From Nansenia antarctica (Eukaryota; Chordata; Actinopteri; Argentiniformes; Microstomatidae), in assembly GCA_963989245.1 (NCBI GenBank), contig OZ022351.1, positions 15,372,434 through 15,436,433 on the forward strand: DNA of 64,000 bases, read 5' to 3'. Of the stretch, positions 47,521 to 56,609 are shown piece after piece. Position 1 is the stretch's first letter; each line of letters begins with the position of its first letter. Made by a program: the position numbers and the translations under genes. The notes beneath the pieces are model-generated. The model was given only the letters and a program-made list of their open reading frames with translations, was not told the DNA's origin and did no database searches.

Positions 47521-48226
47521 CATAGGGACAGTTGCCATGGTATTCAAGCTACCGGTACTTGTGGAATGGTGCTGTTAAATAACCTTGTGGAAGCATGAAG
47601 CATTTAGGAGGCGATCTTGGTGTGACATCACAACACAGCAAACCTTTCACAAGCAAACCAAACCCAGCAAACCAAGTGACGACTTGGAGATCAGGGTAGG
47701 CATAGTAACCACAAAGCCAGTGAGTCATCTGTAATAAAAGTTGTACACAAGACTGTTTGTGTGATGATATCTAAATACTGGATTCAATACTGGATTCAAT
47801 GAGGATTCTTTTTGTAAACACTCTATTTAGTATTACACCTGGAATAAAGGCCATCTAATCATATTTCATTATTGCTTTGTAAACAACATACAGTACAGTA
47901 TAGAGGCTACTTATGCAGTTTTGGCTGCAAGCCAGATCATATTTGTTTCAAATCCCCTTCTGCCTGGTAGTCTGAACACTCATATCTGATTGGCAGATCT
48001 ACAGTTTCATGGGTACGGAAACATGACACAACTCAACCAAACCACTATGAAATGGTCATTGATTCTTTGGAAATGGCGCCAGATATTGACCTTTATTCTC
48101 AATAACATGTTATGTTACTCATGAATGTTTCTTCTCTACAAAACCGTTTCTAAAGTCTATGGTATGATTGTATTTACTCGTACCCTTTCCATACATACAA
48201 TTAATTAATTCTTGAACCGTACATTA
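47521..48226. other. Noncoding, no feature seen
   Basis: AT-rich DNA between the LINE fragment and the foldback element. Confidence 0.5.
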
Positions 48227-49378
48227 CAGTTTATCTCTATCGCTTTAACAACATCTGAACCTCAAACACAATGGCCAAAAACTTAAACTGGTGTATTTTA
48301 TCTCACAGCAATTCATCACAACGACAAACACATTTCTTGATTATCACTCATTTTGCATCTCTAAACCACACATTTAACAAAACACTAAATACAATTCTCT
48401 ACATTTGGCACAATCTTCCTTGATAAAAATCCCTTGTGTTCACATGGAAAACACTACCATTCACAATGCTAAACTCAAACCAACAATCACACACTCACAC
48501 TCCTCATAGGCAAACACCTATTTCTTTTCAATTAGCAATCCTAACTTTAGCAATAAAAGGGCCAAAGGTGAGCTCTCATCTGTGTTCTTACAAGTGTCTA
48601 TTCATGTGACTAACATTGAATGCAGTGTTTGCTTTGCTAACACTGCATTAGAAATAATGTTATGTCTTCTCAAAATGAAATGTTGTCTTCAAATGACAAA
48701 CACAGACCATCAAATGAATAGACACTTGTAACAACCAATTGAACACTGATGTGCACAATGGAAAACACTATGATCAGCAGAAAACAATACTATGATAAGA
48801 TTATCAGAAGGCCTTTTGCATTTTCAGTGTTACACTACATACATACAGAGCCTGTTATATAAACTGTTATGTCTTCATACTCAAATATAAAACACACAAA
48901 TACAAGAATAGAATGTTTTTTTTATTTGAAATACTCTATATATCTCAGCAAACACAGTTGGATTTGTAAAATGTTCTTCATACAGAACAAACAACAATAC
49001 AATAAGCTTCTGAGTTTCTGTCTGGCCACAGGCCTCAGGAGAGCTCATCTTTTATTGCTAAAGCTATGATTTCTAATTCAAAAGCAATAGGTGTTTGCCC
49101 ATATGAGGAGTGTGATTGTGTGATTGGTGGTTTGAGTTTAGCATTGTGAATGGTAGTGTTTTCCATGTGAACACAAGAGATTTTAGCAAGGAAGATTGTA
49201 CCAAATGTAGAGACTTGTATTTAGTGTTTTGTTAACTGTGTGGTTTAGAGCTGCAAAATGAGTAATACGCAAGAAATGTGTTTGTCATTGTGAAGAATTG
49301 GTGTGAGATAAAAATACACCAGTTTCAGGTTTTGGTCATTGTGTTTGAGGTTCCGATGTTAGTGTTAGAGAAAAACTG
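48227..49378. mobile_element. 1.15-kb foldback element with about 345-bp inverted arms
   Basis: The arms at 48227-48577 and 49039-49378 are inverted copies, roughly 85-90% alike by eye. Shared blocks include CCTCAAACACAATG, AACTGGTGTATTTT, GACAAACACATTTCTTG, CTTGTGTTCACATGGAAAAC and ACTACCATTCACAATGCTAA. The outer ends begin CAGTTTWTCTCT. The roughly 460-bp centre encodes no protein but has two nested inverted repeats of its own (48588-48609 with 48710-48731; 48619-48629 with 48639-48649). It is a nonautonomous DNA transposon or foldback element. A TA precedes the left end, which would fit Tc1/mariner, but the right flank does not show TA. Confidence 0.75.
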
Positions 49379-50122
49379 AAAAAGAGGTAAATGCTTTTTT
49401 TTCCAATGCCAGAAGTATTTTTCATTTTCATGCTACTTGAGCTGCTCATTGTGGTGAACACACCTCTTGTATTGATACTCCGCTCACCTGAGAATAGAGT
49501 CAAGCTGTGTCGGTAGGTCAGAACCGATGTTAGCGAATGTCAGTCACTATTCCTCCTGAGAAATTCCTGTTTTTTCAAACGCATGCGGGGTTCATATATT
49601 CATTGACACGCGAAATCAAAGATCAATAGTTTCTATTTATCTTTGGACACAAAATTGGGTGGTATGTTTTAAGATGAGATGAACACAGACTGCTGCAGCT
49701 GCACCTTCTCCCCGGGGGTTCTTTCGAACCGTCTGTCTGAGGTGAACAAGATGGCATGGGGGAAGAAGGAGGAGGACACAGCATACAGTTCAATGCTCTG
49801 AGCTTAACTGGCCAATGGTGCACTTACAGTATGTTTAGATCAACCAACTCTGATTAAGCATGATATCAGAAAATGATCGGATGATACTTGTATCCGTAAA
49901 ATGCTCAAAATCCGTAACGAGTACTCAGCACACCCCTACCAACCAAAAGTGCATAGTTAGATGTCTCTATTGTAAAATGTAATTCACTAAGGTTTAGGTC
50001 TCCTTTCGGGAGGCACCTATGTAACTAAACTGTCTCAGAGGGGGCCAGAGAGGCAACACAGCAGTAACATTGGCTACAGTATCTGATCAATGTCTGAGAT
50101 ACTGTACAGCTCAAGTAAAAAC

Positions 50123-50220
<98 letters not shown>

Positions 50221-51123
50221 TATTCAGCAACAGATTAATTTGACACAGTGGCTATGGGCTCTGCTGTCAAATCAGTGATTCTGCATTCAAATGATGAGGT
50301 TGTTTCTTAAAGTATTGTGCTTTCGGTGTGAACCACAAGTAATTGACCTGTGATACTATACAACCTTGGACAATTTTGGGCAATACTGTTGTGATTTTTG
50401 GAGATTGTCCTTGACATAGCATTGCTATTGAAAAGTGTAATATAGTGAAATGCTGCCTCTGTCTCTATCTATCCATCTTAGTATGATTGGCTAGCTAGCA
50501 ATGTTCTGTGTTGTGACTGTACAACATACAGTAGTTAGCCTAGAGCTAGCTAAAATATTTATGTTTTTTGAAGTTGTGTTGTTTCCGTGCAATTAATTGT
50601 GTAAAGACTATACCGTACCTACAATGTATGGCTTACCAACACTGCTATCTGTTGCATTAATGGAAACAATGGTGTACAATAAATACATAGTATACATAGT
50701 ACACAAAGTATCCAATACATTTGAGCTCTTTTCAATTATTATTATTTCTAGCTCTATTAAATGATTTATTTGGAAACTGTTTTTTTACAGAAGAAATTAG
50801 CTTGGTTTAGTTTATGGTAGGCTACAGCTAGAACGTAATTAGGGATAACGTAATGAATAAGTACTTTTAAAGTTCACAGTGTGCTTGTAATTATGTGTCT
50901 GTTTGGAAGTAATGATCATGAAAGTGGACAGGAACAACAGGGGAACAGCTTGCTTTAGTATACGGTACAGATACACCATTATGTGATATACAGTATCATC
51001 AGAGAACCTTGTCATTGCCTAGAATTGTGTCTGCCGTAATTACATTTTCATATGAAATGAAACGGTAATCGACCAATCCATTTTACTGTGCTGTTCCTGT
51101 GTACTTTCATGGTAATAAAGAGA
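49379..51123. other. Noncoding; CA microsatellite at 50126-50218
   Basis: AT-rich DNA with one long CA array and no recognised gene. Confidence 0.6.
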
Positions 51124-51128
51124 ATAAC

Positions 51129-51662
51129 TGTTACGGCTGGGCCGTCACACACGCCCTCCCCCGCCCCCACAGCTCGAGCACCCGCCCCCACAACTCGAGC
51201 ACAGCGTGCTCTCCGCCGCAGGTGAAACTCGTTCCCGGTGATTGGAGGGTTATCCAGCCACAGTCAAACCAACACACCTGTCTCCACTCCCAATTAACCC
51301 TCTGGCTACATCTACCCTGGACTCCCTTCATTCATCGTCAGTTCTTCCCTAAGAATGACCTGGCAAGTATCCTCTGTGATTAGTTATGAACTTTGCTCTT
51401 GTGCCTATTCTTGTGATTCGTTGATATCTTATGTACTGGCCTACCGTGGAGACTTACCCTGCTTTCCTGTTCCTCCACAGCCCATGCCAACCACTACCGC
51501 CATCCCGCCAGGTTGAAACCCCCAGCCTGCCAGGCTGAAACCTCCGGACTCATCATCTGTGTTTCCACCCACCTGCACTGTAAATAAATACCCTACGGGG
51601 CTAACACTATATTCTGCCTCCGGTGTCGTGTCCTTGAGCTCCCTCGCCCCCGTGTCATAACA
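51129..51662 (+). repeat. 5' LTR of the Gypsy element
   Basis: Starts TGTTACGGCTGGGCC and ends GTGTCATAACA (TG...CA). It has an AATAAA at 51583-51588. The predicted transcript start is GTCAGTTCTTC at 51337, inferred from self-priming and not from a TATA box, which I do not see. The first 97 bp correspond to the part that encodes the end of Pol in the 3' LTR. Confidence 0.95.
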
Positions 51663-51673
51663 GAAGAACTGAC
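51663..51673 (+). other. Self-priming primer-binding site
   Basis: GAAGAACTGAC directly abuts the 5' LTR and is the exact reverse complement of GTCAGTTCTTC at 51337-51347 in the LTR. In Tf1 and sushi elements the 5' end of the RNA folds onto such a site to prime reverse transcription in place of a tRNA. Confidence 0.8.
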
Positions 51674-51674
51674 C

Positions 51675-52754
51675 ATGCAATTGGGCTCAGACGACACGAA
51701 GGACCGGGCACCATCTCCCACCCCTGGATCCGGTCCGACGGCTATCCAGATCCTCGCTGAACACACTCACCTCCTCCAGGCGGCCGCTACAGCGTGCCAG
51801 GCCCTGAACACTCGCATGACAACCCAGGAGGCTAACCAGGAGCACCGCGCCACCCAGATGCAGCACCTCATCTCTACGACCCAAGCGCTTACAGCACAGG
51901 TGGCCGCGCTCGCAGCCTTTGCCCCCCCCCCTGCTCTCCCTGACCCTGCCCAGCTACCGGCACCACCTACTGGACAGCCACGGGAGCCCCACCTAGCCAG
52001 CCCCCGCCCCTTCGACGGAGCCTTCGCCCAGTTCCGAGGCTTCATCCTCCAGTGCGAATTGGTGTTCTCGCATCAGCCCAGCCAGTTCTGGTCGCCGGCA
52101 GCCCGGGTGGCGTTCATCACCAACCTCACCACCGGCGACGCCCTGAATTGGGTCCAGGCCACCCTCTGCGCCCGCCCTGACCTGTTCGGTGACTACGCTA
52201 CCTTCCTCACGGAGTTCAAGAGGGTTTTCGACCACCCCACTGCAGGACAGGAGGTCGGGGCGCGACTGATGTCACTCCACCAGGGGAACCGGACCGCGGC
52301 GGCCTACTCTACCGAGTTTCGCACCCTGGCAGCCGGAAGCGGATGGAATGACAGGGCACTGCGATCTGCTTTCCGCCAGGGGCTGAGTGAGGCCATCAAG
52401 GACGAGCTCGTCCGGGACAGACCCGCCGCCCTGGACGAACTAGTGGCCCTAGCCATCGACGTTGACGAGCGCTCCCGGGAGCGTCGGAGAGAGAGAGGGC
52501 GCTACCAGACCAGCTCGCCACGCCCCCAGGACCCTATCGTCACAGCCAACCCCTCCTCCGCACGGGAGTCGACCTACACCCCATGCACTGGCGAGGAGCC
52601 GATGCAGCTTGGTCGAGCCCGCCTCACCACGGCGGAGAAGGAGAGGAGAAGGGCCCAGGGCCTGTGCCTCTACTGTGGAGAGAAGGGACACCTCCGTGAC
52701 ACCTGCCCGTCCCTATCAAAAGGGCAGGCTCACCCGAAGGGGGAATCCGGGTGA
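51675..52754 (+). CDS. gag: Gag of the Gypsy element
   Basis: 359-residue capsid/nucleocapsid protein. The ATG lies 12 bp after the 5' LTR, right behind the primer site. Residues about 30-75 form a helical Gln/Ala-rich stretch, followed by a Pro-rich linker (83-110). The retrotransposon gag fold follows at about 110-270 (RPFDGAFAQFRGFILQCELV ... FLTEFKRVFDHP ... EFRTLAAGSGWN). A basic region then leads to a single zinc knuckle CLYCGEKGHLRDTC at 331-344 (CX2CX4HX4C) for RNA binding. The stop at 52752-52754 overlaps the pol frame, which is open from 52700 in the -1 frame. The protein would build the particle in which the RNA is copied. It appears intact. Confidence 0.94.
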   Translation: MQLGSDDTKDRAPSPTPGSGPTAIQILAEHTHLLQAAATACQALNTRMTTQEANQEHRATQMQHLISTTQALTAQVAALAAFAPPPALPDPAQLPAPPTGQPREPHLASPRPFDGAFAQFRGFILQCELVFSHQPSQFWSPAARVAFITNLTTGDALNWVQATLCARPDLFGDYATFLTEFKRVFDHPTAGQEVGARLMSLHQGNRTAAAYSTEFRTLAAGSGWNDRALRSAFRQGLSEAIKDELVRDRPAALDELVALAIDVDERSRERRRERGRYQTSSPRPQDPIVTANPSSARESTYTPCTGEEPMQLGRARLTTAEKERRRAQGLCLYCGEKGHLRDTCPSLSKGQAHPKGESG

Positions 52755-55700
52755 GCCGTGTCTCTCAATCCCCACCTACCACCAGCCCAGCCAGGTTCTC
52801 TGTCACCCTCTCCTGGCAGGGGCAGAACCTCACGGTCGAGGCCATTATTGACTCGGGAGCAGACGAGAACTTTATGGACGCCCAGCTGGCCCGCTCAGCT
52901 GCCGTTCCCCTCGTTGCCCTCGAGACCCCCCTCTCCGTCTCAGCCCTAGACGGACACAGCCTGGGGCCTCTCACCCACCGCTCTACACCCCTCTCCTTGA
53001 CCGTCTCTGGGAACCATGTGGAGGAGATCCGGTTTTACATCCTCAAGACCCCCCAGTCCCCGCTCATCCTGGGACGACCGTGGCTCGAGCTCCACATTCC
53101 CCATGTCAGCTATGGTGAGGGACGTATCCTGAGCTGGAGTACCGCATGCTACGCCCGGTGCCTCCGTGCCGCCCATACCCCCACATCGCCTCTGCGACCG
53201 CCTCCGGCTCCCCCTGACCTCTCCTCCATCCCAGAGGTCTACCACGACCTCGGAGAGGCCTTCAGCAAGGAGCGTGCTCGCACCCTGCCGCCTCACCGGC
53301 CCTACGACTGTGCCGTCGAGCTCCGCCCTGGCAACAAACTTCCGGTCAGTCGCCTCTACAACCTTGCCCCCCCGGAGAAGGCAGCCATGGACACCTACAT
53401 CTCCGACTGTCTGGCTGAGGGGCTCATCCGTCCATCACACTCCCCGGTGGCAGCGGGGTTTTTCTTCGTGAAGAAGAAGGATGGAACCCTCAGGCCATGC
53501 ATTGACTACCGTGAGCTCAATGCCATCACCGTCCGGAACACCTATCCTCTCCCCCTCATGAGCTCCAACTTTGAGCCCCTCCTTGGGGCCACCATCTTCA
53601 CTAAGCTGGACCTCCGGAACGCCTACCATCTGGTCCGGATTCGTGAGGGTGACGAGTGGAAGACGGCGTTCAAGACCCCCCGTGGCCACTATGAGTACCT
53701 TGTCATGCCCTTTGGTCTCACTAACGCTCCCTCCGTCTTTCAGGCCCTCATGAACGACGTCCTCAGGGACATGCTGGACATCTTTGTCGTCCTCTACCTG
53801 GATGACATCCTAGTATTCTCCAGGAACCCTGAGGAGCATGTCCAACATGTCCGCCTAGTCCTCCAGCGCCTACTGGAGAATCGCCTTTTTATTAAGGCTG
53901 AGAAGTGCTCGTTCCACACTCACTCTGTGGAATTCCTGGGGCTCATCGTGGAGGGTGGGTTGACTCGCCCTGACCCCAAGAAGACTCGGGCCGTCGTCGA
54001 GTGGGGCCAACCTACCACCCGGAAACAGCTGCAGTCATTCCTCGGCTTTGCCAACTTCTACCGGCGATTCATCCGGGACTTCAGCCGGGTAGCCGCCCCC
54101 CTCACTGCCCTCACCTCCCCCCTGCGCCAGTTCACGTGGACACCAGCAGCCAGCGCTGCCTTCAGTGACCTGAAGAGGCTCTTCACCTCGGCGCCGGTCC
54201 TAATCAACCCAGACCCCTCTAGGCCCTTCATCGTGGAAGTGGACGCCTCAGACACGGGCGTCGGTGGCGTGCTCTCTCAACGATCGGAGGACCAGACCGT
54301 GCACCCCTGCGCCTTCTACTCCCGCCGTTATACCTCCGCCGAGGCCAACTACGACATCGGGAACCGCGAGCTGCTGGCGGTGGTGGAGGCGTTCCACGAG
54401 TGGCGGCACTGGCTGGAGGGCGCAGAGCACCCCTTCACCGTCTGGTCGGACCACAAGAACCTAACCTACATCAAGTCGGCCAGGCGGTTGAACTCCCGTC
54501 AGGCACGCTGGGCCCTGTTCCTCGGGCGGTTTAACTTCCACCTCACGTTCCGTCCGGGCTCCCTGAACGCCAAGGCTGACTCCCTTTCTCGGCTCCATGC
54601 CGCAGAGGAGGAACCCACCACTCCGGACACCATCGTTCCATCCTCCCGGGTCGTTGGAGTGGTCACCCTGGAGATCGAGGCGGTGGTCAGAGCTGCACAG
54701 CGCACCCAGCCAGATCCCCGACCGGAGTCCCCCGGCCGTCTCTTCGTCCCGGACGCCGTCAGGACCAAGGTGATGCAGTGGGGCCACGCCAGCCGCTTCG
54801 CCTGCCATCCTGGGGCCCTACGCACACTGTCCTTCCTGCGCCGGCGGTTCTGGTGGTCCACCATGGCCGCGAACGTCAGGGAGTTCGTCTCGGCCTGCCC
54901 TACCTGCGCTCGCAGCAAGGCATCCCACCGGCCGCCTTCAGGACTGCTGCGGCCTCTACCCGTGCCCGGTCGACCGTGGTCCCACCTCGCCATGGACTTC
55001 GTGACCGGCCTTCCCCCGTCCCTAGGCAACACGGTCATCCTCACCATCGTGGACCGCTTCTCCAAGTCCGTGCGGTTGGTAGCTCTGGCAAAGCTACCGA
55101 CCTCGGCGGAGACGGCGGAGCTACTCACCACCCACGTCTTCCGGCTTTACGGGCTTCCCCAGGATGTGGTTTCCGACCGTGGCCCCCAGTTCACATCCAA
55201 GGTGTGGCAGGCCTTCTGTTCTGGGATTGGGGCCACGACCAGCCTCTCCTCCGGCTACCATCCCCAGACCAATGGGCAGGCGGAGAGAGCCAACCAGAGC
55301 CTGGAGTCGGCACTCCGCTGCATGTCCTCCCTCCATCCATCCTCCTGGAGCAAGGACCTACCCTGGGTGGAGTACTCCCTGAACGCCATGGTGAATGAAG
55401 CCACCGGCCGGTCCCCCTTCGAGTGCTCCTTGGGGTACCAGCCACCCCTGCTTTCTACCCAGGAGGGCGAGGCGTCGGTACCATCAGTCCAGGCACACCT
55501 CCTTCGCTGTCGTCGGGTCTGGACCTCCGTACGCTCGGCCTTGCTTCGGGCCACCGGCCGAACTACCCGAAGCGCCAACCGTCGTCGCACTCCAGCTCCG
55601 GTGTACCAGGTGGGCCAGAGGGTCTGGCTCTCCACGGCGGATCTCCCCCTCAATGTCCCCTCCCGGAAGTTGGCGTCGAGGTACATCGGCCCCTACGTCA

Positions 55701-56167
55701 TCGACCGGGTCATCAACCCCGCTGCCATCCGGCTGGTCCTCCCTCACTCCCTCCGTCGGATCCACCCGGTGTTCCACGTCTCCCGGGTTAAGCCCCATGT
55801 CGCCAGCGACCTGATGCCACCAGCCCCTGCACCGCCCCCTCCTCAGTTGGTGGATGGCCACCCCCAGTGGGCGGTAAGGAGGCTCCTCAGGGCTCGTCGC
55901 TGTGGCCGGGGTTTCCAGTACCTGGTGGACTGGGAAGGATATGGCCCAGAGGAACGGAGCTGGATTCCCCGGTCCCAGATCATGTCCCCAGTCCTCCTCA
56001 GGGACTTCTATTGGGCCCACCCGGAGGCTCCGGGCCGGTCGCCAGGAGGCTCCCCCTCGGGGGGGGGTCCTGTTACGGCTGGGCCGTCACACACGCCCTC
56101 CCCCGCCCCCACAGCTCGAGCACCCGCCCCCACAACTCGAGCACAGCGTGCTCTCCGCCGCAGGTGA
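52751..56167 (+). CDS. pol: Pol of the Gypsy element (PR-RT-RH-IN-chromodomain)
   Basis: Polyprotein of about 1138 residues, counted from the GTG codon at 52751. The frame is open back to 52700, and Pol is probably made by -1 frameshifting from Gag and not from its own start. An aspartic protease carries DSGADENFMD at 34-43. The reverse transcriptase covers about 235-400, with KLDLRNAYH and catalytic YLDD at 349-352. RNase H covers about 493-615 (VDASDTGVGG, NRELLAVVEA, SDHKNLTYI). The integrase zinc-finger residues are H679, H686, C716 and C719, and its D,D,E core is D749, D809 and E845 (SDRGPQFTS, NGQAERANQ). A C-terminal chromodomain at about 1035-1092 contains YLVDWEGYGPEERSWIP. The last 32 residues (Pro/Ala/Thr/Arg-rich) are encoded inside the 3' LTR. 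All catalytic residues are present. Confidence 0.95.
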   Translation: MSRVSQSPPTTSPARFSVTLSWQGQNLTVEAIIDSGADENFMDAQLARSAAVPLVALETPLSVSALDGHSLGPLTHRSTPLSLTVSGNHVEEIRFYILKTPQSPLILGRPWLELHIPHVSYGEGRILSWSTACYARCLRAAHTPTSPLRPPPAPPDLSSIPEVYHDLGEAFSKERARTLPPHRPYDCAVELRPGNKLPVSRLYNLAPPEKAAMDTYISDCLAEGLIRPSHSPVAAGFFFVKKKDGTLRPCIDYRELNAITVRNTYPLPLMSSNFEPLLGATIFTKLDLRNAYHLVRIREGDEWKTAFKTPRGHYEYLVMPFGLTNAPSVFQALMNDVLRDMLDIFVVLYLDDILVFSRNPEEHVQHVRLVLQRLLENRLFIKAEKCSFHTHSVEFLGLIVEGGLTRPDPKKTRAVVEWGQPTTRKQLQSFLGFANFYRRFIRDFSRVAAPLTALTSPLRQFTWTPAASAAFSDLKRLFTSAPVLINPDPSRPFIVEVDASDTGVGGVLSQRSEDQTVHPCAFYSRRYTSAEANYDIGNRELLAVVEAFHEWRHWLEGAEHPFTVWSDHKNLTYIKSARRLNSRQARWALFLGRFNFHLTFRPGSLNAKADSLSRLHAAEEEPTTPDTIVPSSRVVGVVTLEIEAVVRAAQRTQPDPRPESPGRLFVPDAVRTKVMQWGHASRFACHPGALRTLSFLRRRFWWSTMAANVREFVSACPTCARSKASHRPPSGLLRPLPVPGRPWSHLAMDFVTGLPPSLGNTVILTIVDRFSKSVRLVALAKLPTSAETAELLTTHVFRLYGLPQDVVSDRGPQFTSKVWQAFCSGIGATTSLSSGYHPQTNGQAERANQSLESALRCMSSLHPSSWSKDLPWVEYSLNAMVNEATGRSPFECSLGYQPPLLSTQEGEASVPSVQAHLLRCRRVWTSVRSALLRATGRTTRSANRRRTPAPVYQVGQRVWLSTADLPLNVPSRKLASRYIGPYVIDRVINPAAIRLVLPHSLRRIHPVFHVSRVKPHVASDLMPPAPAPPPPQLVDGHPQWAVRRLLRARRCGRGFQYLVDWEGYGPEERSWIPRSQIMSPVLLRDFYWAHPEAPGRSPGGSPSGGGPVTAGPSHTPSPAPTARAPAPTTRAQRALRRR

Positions 56168-56604
56168 AACTCGTTCCCGGTGATTGGAGGGTTATCCAGC
56201 CACAGTCAAACCAACACACCTGTCTCCACTCCCAATTAACCCTCTGGCTACATCTACCCTGGACTCCCTTCATTCATCGTCAGTTCTTCCCTAAGAATGA
56301 CCTGGCAAGTATCCTCTGTGATTAGTTATGAACTTTGCTCTTGTGCCTATTCTTGTGATTCGTTGATATCTTATGTACTGGCCTACCGTGGAGACTTACC
56401 CTGCTTTCCTGTTCCTCCACAGCCCATGCCAACCACTACCGCCATCCCGCCAGGTTGAAACCCCCAGCCTGCCAGGCTGAAACCTCCGGACTCATCATCT
56501 GTGTTTCCACCCACCTGCACTGTAAATAAATACCCTACGGGGCTAACACTATATTCTGCCTCCGGTGTCGTGTCCTTGAGCTCCCTCGCCCCCGTGTCAT
56601 AACA
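56071..56604 (+). repeat. 3' LTR of the Gypsy element
   Basis: 534 bp, with no difference from the 5' LTR found by eye. It is preceded by a G-rich polypurine tract (nine G at about 56059-56067) three bases before the LTR. The stop codon of pol falls inside it at 56165-56167. Confidence 0.95.
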
Positions 56605-56609
56605 ATAAC

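Larger units (their letters stand above)
51129..56604 (+). mobile_element. Full-length Ty3/Gypsy chromovirus (sushi-like LTR retrotransposon)
   Basis: 5476-bp LTR retrotransposon with 534-bp LTRs that look identical, a 5-bp target duplication ATAAC (51124-51128 and 56605-56609), open gag and pol frames and a C-terminal chromodomain. The interior is clearly GC-rich against AT-rich surroundings. Domain order is gag with zinc knuckle, protease, reverse transcriptase, RNase H, integrase, chromodomain. Together with the self-priming signal, this places it with the Tf1/sushi branch of chromoviruses, a group known from fish. No env-like frame is present. Identical LTRs imply a very young insertion. 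Confidence 0.95.

Noticed and set aside
52718..52724. AAAAGGG as a canonical -1 slippery heptamer
   Set aside because: The second triplet is AGG, not AAA or UUU, so it does not fit X-XXY-YYZ; kept only as a weak candidate.
51441..56020. Many antisense and alternate-frame open frames across the Gypsy element
   Set aside because: High GC content keeps other frames open; the gag and pol frames carry all recognisable motifs.
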